This document shows, piece by piece, positions 10,467 to 22,900 of a stretch of DNA of 64,000 nt. The notes under the pieces are model-generated. The model saw only the letters and a list, made by a program, of their open reading frames with translations. It was not told where the DNA came from and did no database searches. Numbering within the stretch: the first letter of the stretch is position 1; each line of letters begins with the position of its first letter. The position numbers and the translations under genes are program-made. This DNA is from Unio delphinus (Eukaryota; Mollusca; Bivalvia; Unionida; Unionidae): contig JAQISU010000003.1 in the NCBI GenBank assembly GCA_029339505.1, forward strand, positions 17,243,001-17,307,000, read 5' to 3'.

Positions 10467-12295
10467 AAAATCTGTCATGAAAGACCAAATTCATAATTCC
10501 TAGATCAATTTAATGTATTTTTACTGTCTTCTTTGAGAACATCATCTGTATTAAAGAAACCATTTTTTTGTTTGCAGATGTGGGGGTCTCTCAAGACAGA
10601 TTTTATTTTATTGAAAACTTGCAGTTTAGGGTTTACATGTTTTTGGACCCACAGTTTTGCACCTGTATTTCTCACTGACAGTTTTAATACATGTAATGTT
10701 TAATTGACAGTCCCATTACATGTACATTATTAGGAAGTCTGTAATGTTGAAGTACATGATACAGAAATACAAATCATTTGGACTGCTCTGAGGAAATTAT
10801 CTAAGTTGAGGTGAACTCGAGGTATTGTAGCTTGTTTCTGATCCAGTTTCCTTCATATTTCAATTTGCAGTAAAGAAATACATGTATGCTTAAACTTAAC
10901 AATGAATCTGAGTAGGTTCAATGACAAGTTACTTGTATACTTGTACACAGTGATTATAGCTTATTGATACTGATACCATTTATAATTTTATAATTTGATC
11001 TTGTCAGTCAAATCTTGTTCTCAGACAGCTGTCAACTGCAATAGTTTGGCCAAAGCTCTAAGCATATTTCATTACCATGTAAATAACACAGCATTGCTTT
11101 GTGACAATGGATAAATAAGGCTTAGTAACAGAGGTGTCAATTGTTAATCAAATAAAGTTGCACCTTTGTATATGACAAAAATCACAATGGCCAGGTAACT
11201 GAACAAATGGGGGAATAGAATGTTAGTGTCAATAATTGCAGTTTCCCACTTAATCTGGAATAGCAAAGTGATGTCATTGATATTAATGAAACCAGAAGTT
11301 ACTAATGAAAATGATGAGCTAATTTCATCTTATACTTTGCATTGATTTATACATCTAGGAAGGATGAAAAATTAAAAGAATTAGTGACATTTGATGTATA
11401 CTCCACTCATTGATGTACAGTATATATACAAGTCCAATGCTTTTCCAACTCAGTTATTATTACTTCCCCATTTCAGATAGTGACTCTCTCTGTGGAAAAA
11501 CTCAAAATTACATATTTTCATGCACACAAAACTTGGTGCAAGAACAAAACCTTTTATCATTCAGTTAATATCAAAACAGTTATATCGTATGAATAAAACC
11601 AATGAGCAATTACTTTAATTATTGTTGTTGTTTTGAAATAAAGACTTTCATGATTCTGAAATCGGATAGCCCAATGTCCAGGGCTTTATAAATACACACC
11701 AGACTCCTTTCATAGTCATTGTGTGGCCAATCAAGCCTGTCCAAAATTAAGGGTAACAGTTTTATTTGGAAGATTTTGAAAGACACTAGTAAATTATTTC
11801 TGTCAGTGTCTGGCTGCATTATGAAGATTGTTCATTTAAAAAAAAACCATCTAAACATTGTGTGCATACAAAGGTAAGCACATAACCTATGGATGGAGAA
11901 CAGAATTACTTGGTTATCTGTAATTTACACTCATTTGTATGATGTTCATGTTGACTTGGTAATTCATTCATAGTTAAATATAATGGCAGTACTTTTACTT
12001 GACATTTAAATGAGGAGATTACAATGTTTGATTCACTCTAAAGGAACCAAGATCAGTACACCATATTTAAACCTTTTATTCCGACCATTGGTGGCTCTTT
12101 ATATGGAATGAATGTTTTCTGTCATTGTGACTCATCTACATAAACTAAAAGCTATTACTTTTATTAATTGTTATAATAAAAAGACAAATACCTGTCCAAT
12201 TTGTTTTATTAAGAAATACTGTATGGAGATCTTTGCAGTATTCTGAAAATGGAACTACTCTAAGGCCCCCAAATACTTGTCTCTTAAACAGAGCA
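10467..12295. other. Unannotated low-complexity-poor stretch
   Basis: About 1.8 kb of AT-rich single-copy-looking sequence. ORFs do not exceed 66 codons and show no family motif. No splice-flanked open segment stood out. It may be intronic or intergenic. Confidence 0.3.
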
Positions 12296-12777
12296 TGATG
12301 AAATACACAGAATGTACATTGACCTAATAAATTGACAGAATGTTAACCTAATAAAAACACAGAATCTATATTGATTTAATAAATACACAGAATGTACATT
12401 GACCTAATAAATACACAGAATGTATATTGAACTAATAAATGCACAGAATGTATATTGATTAAATAAATACACATAATTTATATTGATCTAATAAATACAC
12501 AGAATATACATTGACCTAATTAATTGACAGAATGTTGACCTAGTAAATACACAGAATGTACATTGACCTAATAAATACACAGAATGTTGACCTAATAAAT
12601 ACACAATAAATACACAGAATGTTGACCTAATAAATACACAGAATGTACATTGACCTAATAAATACACAGAATGTACATTGACCTAATAAATACACAGAAT
12701 GTATTTTGATTAAATAAATACACAGAATTTATATTGATCTAATAAATGCACAGAATATACATTGGCCTAGTAATAAT
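12296..12777. repeat. 28-bp minisatellite, left part
   Basis: The unit is AATAAATACACAGAATGTAC followed by ATTGACCT, with frequent variants (ATTGATCT, short 20-bp units lacking the TACATT segment). About 17 copies lie here. The array is interrupted at about 12775 by a LINE and resumes at 14589. Confidence 0.9.
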
Positions 12778-12784
12778 AATACAT

Positions 12785-12834
<50 letters not shown>
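12778..12834. repeat. (TAA)n run, 3' tail of the adjacent minus-strand LINE
   Basis: The TAA/AAT trinucleotide run directly abuts the LINE 3' end (GAGGATTTTGTATAGTGCC at about 12836). The same junction (TAATAATAATGAGGACTTTG) recurs at the second 3'-end fragment near 54690. The microsatellite is therefore best read as the element's own 3' tail. Confidence 0.75.
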
Positions 12835-12837
<3 letters not shown>

Positions 12838-14588
12838 GATTTTGTATAGTGCCTAGTCTTTAGAAGCTCTTAGCGCTTTACAACATATATAATGATATGA
12901 CTACACACACACAAAAAAACCCCACCATGAAATTAGAAAACATAAACACATGCTGAAAATATTTAAGGTAGGAAACATTATTAGGTCTTTAAGTTTGTTC
13001 TTGCAGTTGAAAGGTGAGTTTTAAGAGCATCTTGAAAGGAATCACTGTGTCTTTGTGTCTAGTTTCAATAGGCAATTCATTCCATGATGCTGAGTCCAGG
13101 TATGCAACATAACATTGTCCATATGACTTCATTTTCATAGATGGAATGATGAGTATACGACTGTCAGAAGAGGCGCAAAAGTATCTTGCTGGTGTATACA
13201 CATGGGTGAGGCCAGATAGGTATGTTGGACTGGAGTCTGTCAGTGAAACATGGCAGAGAGAACACATTCTATGTTTGATTCTGTATCAAATGGATAGCCA
13301 GTGTAGGGTACAGAACAGCGAGGTGTGATCTGATTGTGGTACTCTAGGATGATCCAAGCAGCTGTGTTTTTAACTTTTTAAGTTTCTGGAGTATATATTG
13401 AGATGAACCAGTAATAATGTACACACAAGCATTTTAGTGACATCAACTGAAAGATATTTGTGAATGGAGCTGATGCATCTCAAGTCAAGTTATGCAGTCT
13501 TGCATATGTTCATGACATATTGGTGCAATGTGAGAGTACTGTCCAGAGTAACACCTAGATTTTGTACTGACTGTGTGAATTTAATGTTGCATTGTGAACA
13601 GAATGGTCTCAGTTTTATCAGCAGAAATGCATGTCTTTACTCCTTGGATTGTAGCAGCAACTTCATTTGGGTGGCTTGATTTGTATATTTGGGTGTCATC
13701 AGCGTACAATTAGTGAGACACTGGATGATGATCTATGACACTTGAAAGTGGCTGAGTGTTTAGAATGAAGTGAACAGGACCAAGAACAGACCCCTGTGGA
13801 ACACCACAACATACATCAACTGGGCTGTAGTGTATTCCATTTGCAGATACCATTTGTGTCTTGTTGACTAAGTAGGACTTTAACCACAGTAAGGCTGTAT
13901 TGTGAATGCCAAATTCTGTATTGCAACTGTATGGTGATGACAAGTCGATTAAAATTGTGTTGTCAAGCTTTTACTCTAATGGTTTGTATCTTATCATGGA
14001 AGAAATTTGCAAACCGGTCCAGAAGGTCTACTGGAGAGAAAGTAGTTGGAAGGGGTGTACGTTTGTTTCCTGATATTAGTTTGTTAGTTATCTCAAAGAG
14101 CTCTTTGCAGCTGGAATTCTCCATGATCTTAGTACTGTAGTGGGAAAATTTGGCTGCATGGAATATATTTGTAATGTTTGTCTTAGCGGCTTCATAGATT
14201 TGTTTATGAATAGTGAGCCTGGTGGAAAGCCATAGCCCCTCTGCTTTACGGCGGTCTCTTTTAGCAGTGTGAAGCTGGTCCCTAACACTGCTATTCCACA
14301 GAGAACATTTTTAAATTGATACTCTGCACTTGATGGCTAGCGCATGTTTTTCAAGCAATGAACACAGACAGTTATCAAGTTATACTGCCGTAGGTGACAA
14401 GCAAGTTGTGAGGTTTTCTTGGATGTCATGCATTAGGTAGGTTCTATTTATCATACGGAGGTTTCTCTTAGTAGCATATAAAGATGGAGGGTTAGGGACT
14501 GATACGTCCAGATGGCACATAATGCAGAGGTGATTTGATGCAAGTTCGTGGAATATAAAGGTGGACTGTATAATATTATCATCAAGTC
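12835..14588 (-). mobile_element. LINE (CR1/jockey-like group), 5'-truncated and internally deleted
   Basis: Reading 14588 to 12835 on the - strand, the order is as follows. First, the end of an APE-type endonuclease (HELASNHLCIMCHLDVS, an SDH-like motif reading SNH, about 14555-14500). Next, the linker (TPLPTTFSPVDLLDRFANFF, about 14060-14000), then an internal deletion of the N-terminal RT. The RT palm segment CCGVPQGSVLGPVHFILNTQ follows (about 13820-13760). Last come the thumb/C-terminus (VSLTDSSPTYLSGLTHVYTP and WNELPIETRHKD, 13267-12989) and the 3' UTR with a TAA tail. Frameshifts and stops break every section, so it is dead. It sits inside the 28-bp minisatellite. Domain order is as expected for LINEs, apart from the deletion. 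Confidence 0.85.
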
Positions 14589-15092
14589 TGATAAATACAC
14601 AGAATGTACATTGACCTAATAAATACACAGAATGTACATTGACCTAATAAATACATAGAATGTATACTATCTAATAAATACACAGAATGTACATGACCTA
14701 ATAAATACATAGAATGTACATTGACCTAATAAATACATAGAATGTACATTGACCTAATAAATACACAGAAAATATATTGATCTAATAAATACAGAGAATG
14801 CATATTGATCCAATAAATACACAGAATGTACATTGACCTAATAAATACATAGAATGTATACTATCTAATAAATACACAGAATGTACATTGACCTAATAAA
14901 TACATAGAATGTACATTGACCTAATAAAAAAATAGAATGTACATTGACCTAATAAATACACAGAAAATATATTGATCTAATAAATACAGAGAATGCATAT
15001 TGATCCAATAAATACACAGAATGTACATTGACCTAAAAAATACACAGAATGTATATTGACCTAATAAATACACAGAATGTACATTGACCTAC
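14589..15092. repeat. 28-bp minisatellite, right part
   Basis: Same unit as 12296-12777, about 18 copies. A multi-unit string (TACTATCT variant, then an AAAATATATTGATCT variant, then a GAGAATGCATATTGATCC variant) appears twice, at about 14655-14820 and about 14845-15010. This indicates block duplication. Confidence 0.9.
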
Positions 15093-15568
15093 GAGCAAAT
15101 CTGTTGGTGATCACAAGAGCAGAGCTGTATGCCACAACTAGTCAGAATTTACCATTGGAGCATGCAAATATTGAAAACTGTTTGGAAATCTTGTTTGTTG
15201 TGAGCTCCTCTTAAGTGGAATGGGAATCAGAGTTCAGTTTTGTGAACAGTTGCTAGTCCAGGTAGACAAGGTTGTTATCTCTGGCCTGAAAAGAAAACAT
15301 AATCATCATATCCATAAATGATATGTCATGATCTTATTCGACATATATATTTATAATACATACAACTTAGGCTGAAATGTATGTTTCACAGTATAGTCAC
15401 ACAGTCATTCATGTTAAAATATGTATGAATGAGTGAGCAAAGTTACCTGATTATGTGCATGGTCTTGTATTTTTGTCTTGTGGGTATTTATTTAACATAG
15501 CCAATTACAATAACTGAGGATCACATGGCAGGTGTCATGACCAAATGTGTTATCCTTGTTAAAGATAG

Positions 15569-15613
<45 letters not shown>

Positions 15614-16319
15614 AACAGTATCTCAAATAAAGGAACTATGATTTCATTTTCTAGAGGGGATAGTGGTTGTGTCAGAATAAGAGTAACAAATCTGTCTTTG
15701 TTGTGCAAGTGGATTTTAAGTAAGGCCAAGTTATTTTTTTTATAAAAAGTCACATGGCCTTGGACATGCTTCAAATGCTAATGAGCATCATTGGTGCTGA
15801 TGGAGCAGGTGACGAGGGCTGTTGAATGAGCAATTATATAGCATGATAGAGAGGGTCCTATGTCAGAATGGCTCATAGGTGTAATCTAAGGTATTTTTGT
15901 CATTCTGTATGATTTTTTCCTTCATATTATTGTTTTATCTACTTTTCCTAACATCAAGTTCACATCGAGCACCTGTGATATTAACCACATTACCTTTCTA
16001 ACAGAGCATATATAGGAAAATAATGTGAGAATTGCCCAGGTATTTATATACTAATCGGCATGTTCATCCATGCAACTAAATGACTTCGTTTACCAGGTGT
16101 CATGTCCTTTATGGTCTATAAGCAATATGTTCTACTGTAACAAAACAGAGAGGTCTATCAATCAATTCATTGACTTGTGATTTTCCCCACAATATTTGTA
16201 CTTTATATGGATTTTCTATCAGTCAGCTGATATGGAGGTAAATCTAACCTTTAAAGACCTCTAATGTCAATAAAGTAGGGTCCACAGCGAGCAAGCTCTG
16301 TTTCCCATGGTCATCTCAG
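15093..16319. other. Unannotated stretch with an (ATT)n run
   Basis: Contains (ATT)n at 15568-15611 and a T run near 15732. No genes or mobile-element ends recognised. Confidence 0.35.
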
Positions 16320-17030
16320 TATGTTTTTAGTAGTCCATACCTATGCTTTGAGTGGAAATATTTTTAATAGTCCATACCAATGCTTTGAGTGTGAATTTCT
16401 TTAGTAGTCTATACCTATGCTTTGAGTGTGAATTTCTTTAGTAGTCCATACCTATGCTTTGAGTGTGAATTTCTTTAGTAGTCCATACCAATGCTTTGAG
16501 TGGAAATATTTTTAATAGTCCATACCAATGCTTTGAGTGTGAATTTCTTTAGTAGTCCATACCTATGCTTTCAGTGTGAATTTCTTTAGTAGTCCATACA
16601 TATGCTTTGAGTGTGAATTTCTTTAGTAGTCCATACCTATGCTTTGAGTGTGAATTTCTTTAGTAGTCCATACCAATGCTTTGAGTGTGAATTTCTTTAG
16701 TAGTCCATACCTATGCTTTGAGTGTGAATATCTTTAGTAGTCCATACCAATGCTTTGAGTGTGAATTTCTTTAGTAGTCCATACCTATGCTTTGAGTGTG
16801 AATTTCTTTAGTAGTCCATACCAATGCTTTGAGTGTGAATTTCTTTAGTAGTCCATACCTATGCTTTGAGTGTGAATTTCTTTAGTAGTCCATACCAATG
16901 CTTTGATTGTGAATTTCTTTAGTAGTCCATACCTATGCTTTGAGTGGAAATATTTTTAGTAGTCCATACCTATGCTTTGAAAGGGAGTATTTTTAGTAGT
17001 CCATACATATTCTTTGAGTTGGAATATTTT
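16320..17030. repeat. 38-bp minisatellite, about 18 copies
   Basis: The unit is TAGTAGTCCATACCTATGCT followed by TTGAGTGTGAATTTCTTT. Variants CCAATGC and GGAAATATTTTT recur through the array. Confidence 0.92.
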
Positions 17031-17090
17031 TGTGAAAGCTAAAGGAACACCAGATGATTGTTTAGCTGTTTATTTCATTTTTTCCTGCAT

Positions 17091-17270
17091 GATGTTGTGT
17101 ATTGATGTTGTGTATTGATGTTGTGTATTGATGTTGTGTATTGATGTTGTGTATTGATGTTGTGTAATGATGTTGTGTATTGATGTTGTGTAATGATGTT
17201 GTGTAATGATGTTGTGTATTGATGTTGTGTAATGATGTTGTGTATTGATGTTGTGTATTGATGTTGTTTA
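17091..17270. repeat. 13-bp minisatellite, about 14 copies
   Basis: The unit TTGATGTTGTGTA alternates with TAATGATGTTGTG variants. Confidence 0.92.
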
Positions 17271-17426
17271 AAATTTTAAAAATTCCATTTAACTTGTTTA
17301 CTTTTTTAATAGAAAGAATGAATATTTGTATGTGACTTTTTTATTGTGTGTTTAACTATGTATTGTTTTTGTAAATACACAGATATTGGATGATTCTTTC
17401 AAGTTACTAAAAGTAATTGTTTTTGA

Positions 17427-17493
17427 ACCTCTTCTTCTCCTCCTGCTGCTTCTTCTTCTTCTTCTTCTTCTCCTTCTTCTTCTTCTTCTTCTT

Positions 17494-17525
<32 letters not shown>

Positions 17526-17527
17526 CG

Positions 17528-17563
<36 letters not shown>
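17427..17563. repeat. (CTT)n polypyrimidine tract followed by (ATT)n
   Basis: About 85 bp of CTT/CTC pyrimidine repeats, then ACCGGT, then ATT repeats. The pyrimidine-only stretch produces poly-Leu/Phe/Lys ORFs on both strands that are not genes. Confidence 0.95.
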
Positions 17564-17565
<2 letters not shown>

Positions 17566-17764
17566 TGTAATTTTTTTCATACATGAAAGACCATTTGTAG
17601 CTTTGTTAGTGTTTAAATTTTTCACTGAAAAATGTTTTTAGAAGGAACCATCAGCTGTGGAATGTTGCAATCCTAGTCCCTTTATAAATTTCCAACTTTG
17701 ATTATCTACTCCTTAAGACTGTATTTTTAATATCCCAAGTTAGGATGTCCGAATGTTGATAGAT

Positions 17765-18100
17765 GTTATTTACCCACATAACCCACATGGAGAAGTAAAT
17801 AAGTTTGATATAAATAAAATTGCTGTTATTTACCCACAGTATCCCACATCGGGAAGTAAATAAGTTTGATACAAATAAAAATACCTACAGTATCCCACAT
17901 CGGGAAGTAAATAAGTTTGATACAAATAAAATACCTACAGTATCCCACATCGGGAAGTAAATAAGTTTGATACAAATAAAAATACCTACAGTATCCCACA
18001 TCAGGAAGTAAATAAGTTTGATACAAATAAAAATACCTACAGTATCCCACATCAGGAAGTAAATAAGTTTGATACAAATAAAAATACCTACAGTATCCCA
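17765..18100. repeat. 50-51-bp minisatellite, about 6.5 copies
   Basis: The unit contains CCCACATCGGGAAGTAAATA then AGTTTGATACAAATAAAAATACCTACAGTAT (split for length). Copies are very similar; the reverse ORFs (17826-18175) come from this array. Confidence 0.9.
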
Positions 18101-18751
18101 TGTGCACCATAATAATGTTTGTGTAATGTTTGTCGACAAATTGAATGACATAAATACTGTAGTAGTCAAACTCATGCTAAATTCATCCTGATATTGTTCT
18201 TCACAATCTGTGATAATATGGTGAAATGGTCATGAAGCAATGTTGCTATGTTGTCATGGAGATAATAAAAATATCACTCCTTTGTTGTTTATATTTTGGG
18301 CTAGAGGCTTAATGTTCTGACATAAAATCTTGATATTGAAAGTTTCCATGGATTTACTTTCATTACTACTTAAAGGGAGACCATATCATTGTATCTACCT
18401 TATGAGCTGTATTCAACACAGTAACTTTCTACCAGACAGAGTGGTAATTTAGTCTCAGGAACATGGTCTTGTTAAAATACTTATCTAACACAGTAAAGAC
18501 ACTGTGAACACAGAAAATGTTTTACAAGTTTTTGCATCCACTTACTTTTATAACAATTATCTTTGGCGAAAGATTTCCACAAATTGTTTTACCAAAGTGT
18601 CAATCTCAAACATTCAAGGAAAAGTTTGTCATGCCTCAGTTTGTCCGTTTAGAAAAACCATGTCATCTTTCTATTTTCCACTAGGCTTCAATCTTAATGA
18701 CACTAAAAAAATAGTGTATCATTCTATTTGTTGTGCTTTCAATTGTAAGAT

Positions 18752-18880
18752 GAACATATCATTGGTAGAGTGTCAGACTTGTAATGTCAAGGTCACAGGT
18801 TCAGTACCCATTCATGTCAGCACAAGTAAGCTACCTCACTGTCTTTGGGAAAGGCACTTAGCTGTCATTTCATGATATAG
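18752..18880 (+). mobile_element. tRNA-derived SINE-like fragment (third type)
   Basis: ATTGGTAGAGTGTCAGACTT (A-box/D-arm-like) is followed by a 7-base CTTGTAA loop flanked by partial stem and GGTTCAGTACCC (B-box-like). A non-tRNA body follows with CTTTGGGAAAGGCACTTAG. tRNA-Thr-like spacing makes a tRNA-headed SINE likely; the body differs from families 1 and 2. Confidence 0.55.
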
Positions 18881-18941
18881 CCAATAGTGTGTCAAACGTC
18901 TGTTAGCAAAAATATAAACAATTCATCACTCTATCATTTTC

Positions 18942-19055
18942 TGTTTAGGCCAGTGTAAAGAAACTTTGGTGGGGTATTTGTGTTTAGGCCAGTGTAAAGA
19001 AACTTTGGTGGGGTATTTGTGTTTAGGCCAGTGTCAAAGCACTTGTTGGGGCATT
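18942..19055. repeat. Three-copy 57/39-bp tandem duplication
   Basis: TGTTTAGGCCAGTGTAAAGA followed by AACTTTGGTGGGGTATTTG is repeated twice exactly and once diverged (GTCAAAGCACTTGTTGGGGC). Confidence 0.85.
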
Positions 19056-19118
19056 TGTATTCAGAGAGTATATTTCCATATGTTATGCACTTATTTCATA
19101 TATCTGTCTTTGTTTCAG

Positions 19119-19185
19119 TAAACCAGTTGTAACTGAGAAAAAGAAAAGATTGGTGGAAGTCTATGATGGCAGGAACTGGCCAGTG
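19119..19185 (+). CDS. Candidate coding exon A of an unidentified host gene
   Basis: A 67-nt segment lies between a good acceptor (TCTGTCTTTGTTTCAG) and donor (GTGAGT). After one leading base it is open for 22 codons, KPVVTEKKKRLVEVYDGRNW plus PV; the frame implies that the preceding exon ends with two codon bases and this one ends in phase 0. The peptide is charged and of balanced composition, unlike the repeat-derived ORFs around it. Its 3' phase matches candidate exon B at 26165. The protein was not recognised. Evidence is splice signals plus frame only; a transcript would settle it. Confidence 0.5.
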
Positions 19186-19482
19186 GTGAGTTTTAACTTT
19201 AGTCAATCCAGTTTGGCAGAATTTTTTAAATTGCACCCTTCTGTTCAGGAGCCTAGTACACTAACTACTGAGCTCATTTTTCTTTGTTTTGATGTAAGTA
19301 TCCTGCTAAATATAAAACTTGATATCTAATTCATCCATAATTATTGCAATTAACATCAGAAAAAAAATCTTAATATGTTTTCTTTCCTAATATGTACCCA
19401 GATGGACCTGTAGGAGAAAGAAAGTATGTACACAAGTCCTGAAATGCAATTGAAATGGATTTATCCATGAAAAGTTGCACAA

Positions 19483-19578
19483 TAACCATATGTATTGCTC
19501 TCAGACTGTACAAATAACCATATGTATTGCTCTCAGACTGTACAAATAACCATATGTATTGCTCTCAGACTGTACAAA
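19483..19578. repeat. 32-bp tandem repeat, 3 copies
   Basis: ATAACCATATGTATTGCTCT followed by CAGACTGTACAA, three near-identical copies. Confidence 0.9.
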
Positions 19579-19954
19579 CAAGATGTATTTCTTATTTGGA
19601 TGACAGCTGTTGCTATTTATTTATATCATCAACAATTTAATATCACAAACCTGTAGTAATCTTCTTTGCAGAGATTTAATAAATATGCATAGTACACATT
19701 ATTGTTATACTTTTATTCATCTGTTGACAATATGACTCATTTGAAAAGAATTAGAATTTGTCCAGATTTTAATTTAGACTATCAGAAAACTTGAATATGT
19801 CACAGTGAGTAGAGAAGGTTTGCCAATCCTTCATGTGACAAAAGAAGACCATCCCTCCCATACTCAATTTATGTGTTGGTCCCTTAGTATTGTCAGATGT
19901 ATACAATCCACACAGATACTAATTAAAACATTCAATGAACTCTTACAAATGCAT

Positions 19955-22900
19955 TGGATAGTGTGATATGGTCATATCTAGATGAAGTCTTTAAAATGCA
20001 TTGGATAGTGTGATATGGTCATATCTAGATAAAGTCTTTAAAATATACATTGCATTGGATAGTGTGATACAGTAGTATCTAGATGAAGTCTTTAAAATGC
20101 CTTGGATAGTGTGATATGGTCATATCTAGACGAAGTCTTTAAAATGCATTGGATAGTGTGATATGGTCATATCTAGATGAAGTCTTTAAAATGCATTGGA
20201 TAGTGTAATACAGTAGTATCTAGATGAAGTCTTTAAAATGCCTTGGATAGTATGATATGGTCATATCTAGATGAAGTCTTTAAAATGCATTGGATAGTGT
20301 GATATGGTCATATCCAGATAAAGTCTTTAAAATGCATTGAATAGTGTGATACAGTAGTATCTAGATGAAGTCTTTAAAATGCATTGGATAGTGTGATATG
20401 GTCATATCTAGATGAAGTCTTTAAAATGCCTTGGATAGTGTGATATGGTCATATCTAGATGAAGTCTTTAAAATGCATTGGATAGTGTGATATGGTCATA
20501 TCTAGATGAAGTCTTTGAAATGCATTGGATAGTGTAATACAGTAGTATCTAGATGAAGTCTTTAAAATGCCTTGGATAGTGTGATATGGTCCTATTTAGA
20601 TGAAGTCTTTAAAATGCATTGGATAGTGTGATACAGTAGTAACTAGATGAAGTCTTTAAAATGCATTGGATAGTGTGATATGGTCATATTTAGATGAAGT
20701 CTTTAAAATGCCTTGGATAGTATGATATGGTCATATTTAGATGAAGTCTTTAAAATGCATTGGATAGTGTGATACAGTAGTAACTAGATAAAGTCTTTAA
20801 AATGCCTTGGATAGTGTGATACAGTAGTATCTAGATGAAGTCTTTAAAATGCATTGGATAGTATGATATGGTCATATCTAGATGAAGTCTTTAAAATGCA
20901 TTGGATAGTGTGATACAGTAGTATCTAGATGAAGTCTTTAAAATGCCTTAGATAGTATGATATGGTCATATCTAGATGAAGTCTTTAAAATGCCTTAGAT
21001 AGTATGATATGGTCATATCTAGATGAAGTCTTTAAAATGCCTTAGATAGTATGATATGGTCATATCTAGATGAAGTCTTTAAAATGCCTTAGATAGTATG
21101 ATATGGTCATATCTAGATGAAGTCTTTAAAATGCCTTAGATAGTATGATATGGTCATATCTAGATAAAGTCTTTAAAATGCATTGGATAGTGTGATACAG
21201 TAGTATCTAGATGAAGTCTTTAAAATGCCTTAGATAGTGTGATATGGTCATATTTAGATGAAGTCTTTAAAATGCCTTGGATAGTGTGATACAGTAGTAT
21301 CTAGATGAAGTCTTTAAAATGCCTTGGATAGTGTGATATGGTCATATCTAGATAAAGTCTTTAAAATGCATTGGATAGTGTGATATGGTCATATCTAGAT
21401 GAAGTCTTTAAAATGCATTGGATAGTGTGATATTGTCATATCTAGATGAAGTCTTTAAAATGCATTGGATAGTGTGATACAGTAGTATCTAGATGAAGTC
21501 TTTAAAATGCCATGGATAGTGTGATATGGTCATATCTAGATGAAGTCTTTAAAATGCATTGGATAGTGTGATACAGTCATATCTAGATAAAGTCATTAAA
21601 ATGCATTGGATAGTGTGATACAGTAGTATCTAGATGAAGTCTTTAAAATGCCATGGATAGTGTGATATGGTCATATCTAGATGAAGTCTTTAAAATGCAT
21701 TGGATAGTGTGATACAGTAGTATCTAGATGAAGTCTTTAAAATGCCATGGATAGTGTGATATGGTCATATCTAGATGAAGTCTTTAAAATGCCTTGGATA
21801 GTGTGATACAGTAGTATCTAGATGAAGTCTTTCAAATGCCATGGATAGTATGATATGGTCATATCTAGATGAAGTCTTTAAAATGTATTGGATAGTGTGA
21901 TACAGTCATATCTAGATGAAGTCATTAAAATACATTGGATAGTGTGATACAGAAGTATCTAGATGAAGTCTTTAAAATGCCATGGATAGTGTGATATGGT
22001 CATATCTAGATGAAGTCATTAAAATGCATTGGATAGTGTGATACAGTAGTATCTAGATGAAGTCTTTAAAATGCCATGGATAGTGTGATATGGTCATATC
22101 TAGATGAAGTCTTTAAAATGCATTGGATAGTGTGATACAGTCATATCTAGATGAAGTCATTAAAATGCATTGGATAGTGTGATACAGTAGTATCTAGATG
22201 AAGTCTTTAAAATGCCATGGATAGTGTGATATGGTCATATCTAGATGAAGTCTTTAAAATGCCTTGGATAGTGTGATATGGTCATATCTAGATGAAGTCT
22301 TTAAAATGCCTTGGATAGTGTGATACAGTAGTATCTAGATGAAGTCTTTAAAATACCTTGGATAGTGTGATACAGTAGTATCTAGATGAAGTCTTAAAAA
22401 TGCATTGGATAGTGTGATATGGTCATATTAAGATGAAGTCTTTAAAATGCATTGGATAGTGTGATATGGTCATATCTAGATAAAGTCTTTAAAATGCATT
22501 GGATAGTGTGATACAGTAGTATCTAGATGAAGTCTTTAAAATGCCTTGGAGAGTGTGATATGGTCATATCTAGATAAAGTCTTTAAAATGCATTGGATAG
22601 TGTGATATGGTCATATCTAGATGAAGTCTTTAAAATGCATTGGATAGTGTGATATGGTCATATCTAGATGAAGTCTTTAAAATGCATTGGATAGTGTGAT
22701 ACAGTAGTATCTAGATGAAGTCTTTAAAATGCATTGGATAGTGTGATATGGTCATATCTAGATGAAGTCTTTAAAATGCATTGGATAGTGTGATATGGTC
22801 ATATCTAGATGAAGTCTTTAAAATGCATTGGATAGTGTGATACAGTAGTATCTAGATGAAGTCTTTAAAATGCATTGGATAGTGGGATATGGTCATATCT

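Noticed and set aside
17383..17412. 30-nt open segment after AAATACACAG and before GTAATTG
   Set aside because: Very short, adjacent to microsatellites, and its phase does not fit candidate exon A.
17386..17641. Poly-Leu, poly-Phe and poly-Lys ORFs
   Set aside because: Translation of a CTT/ATT microsatellite in different frames.
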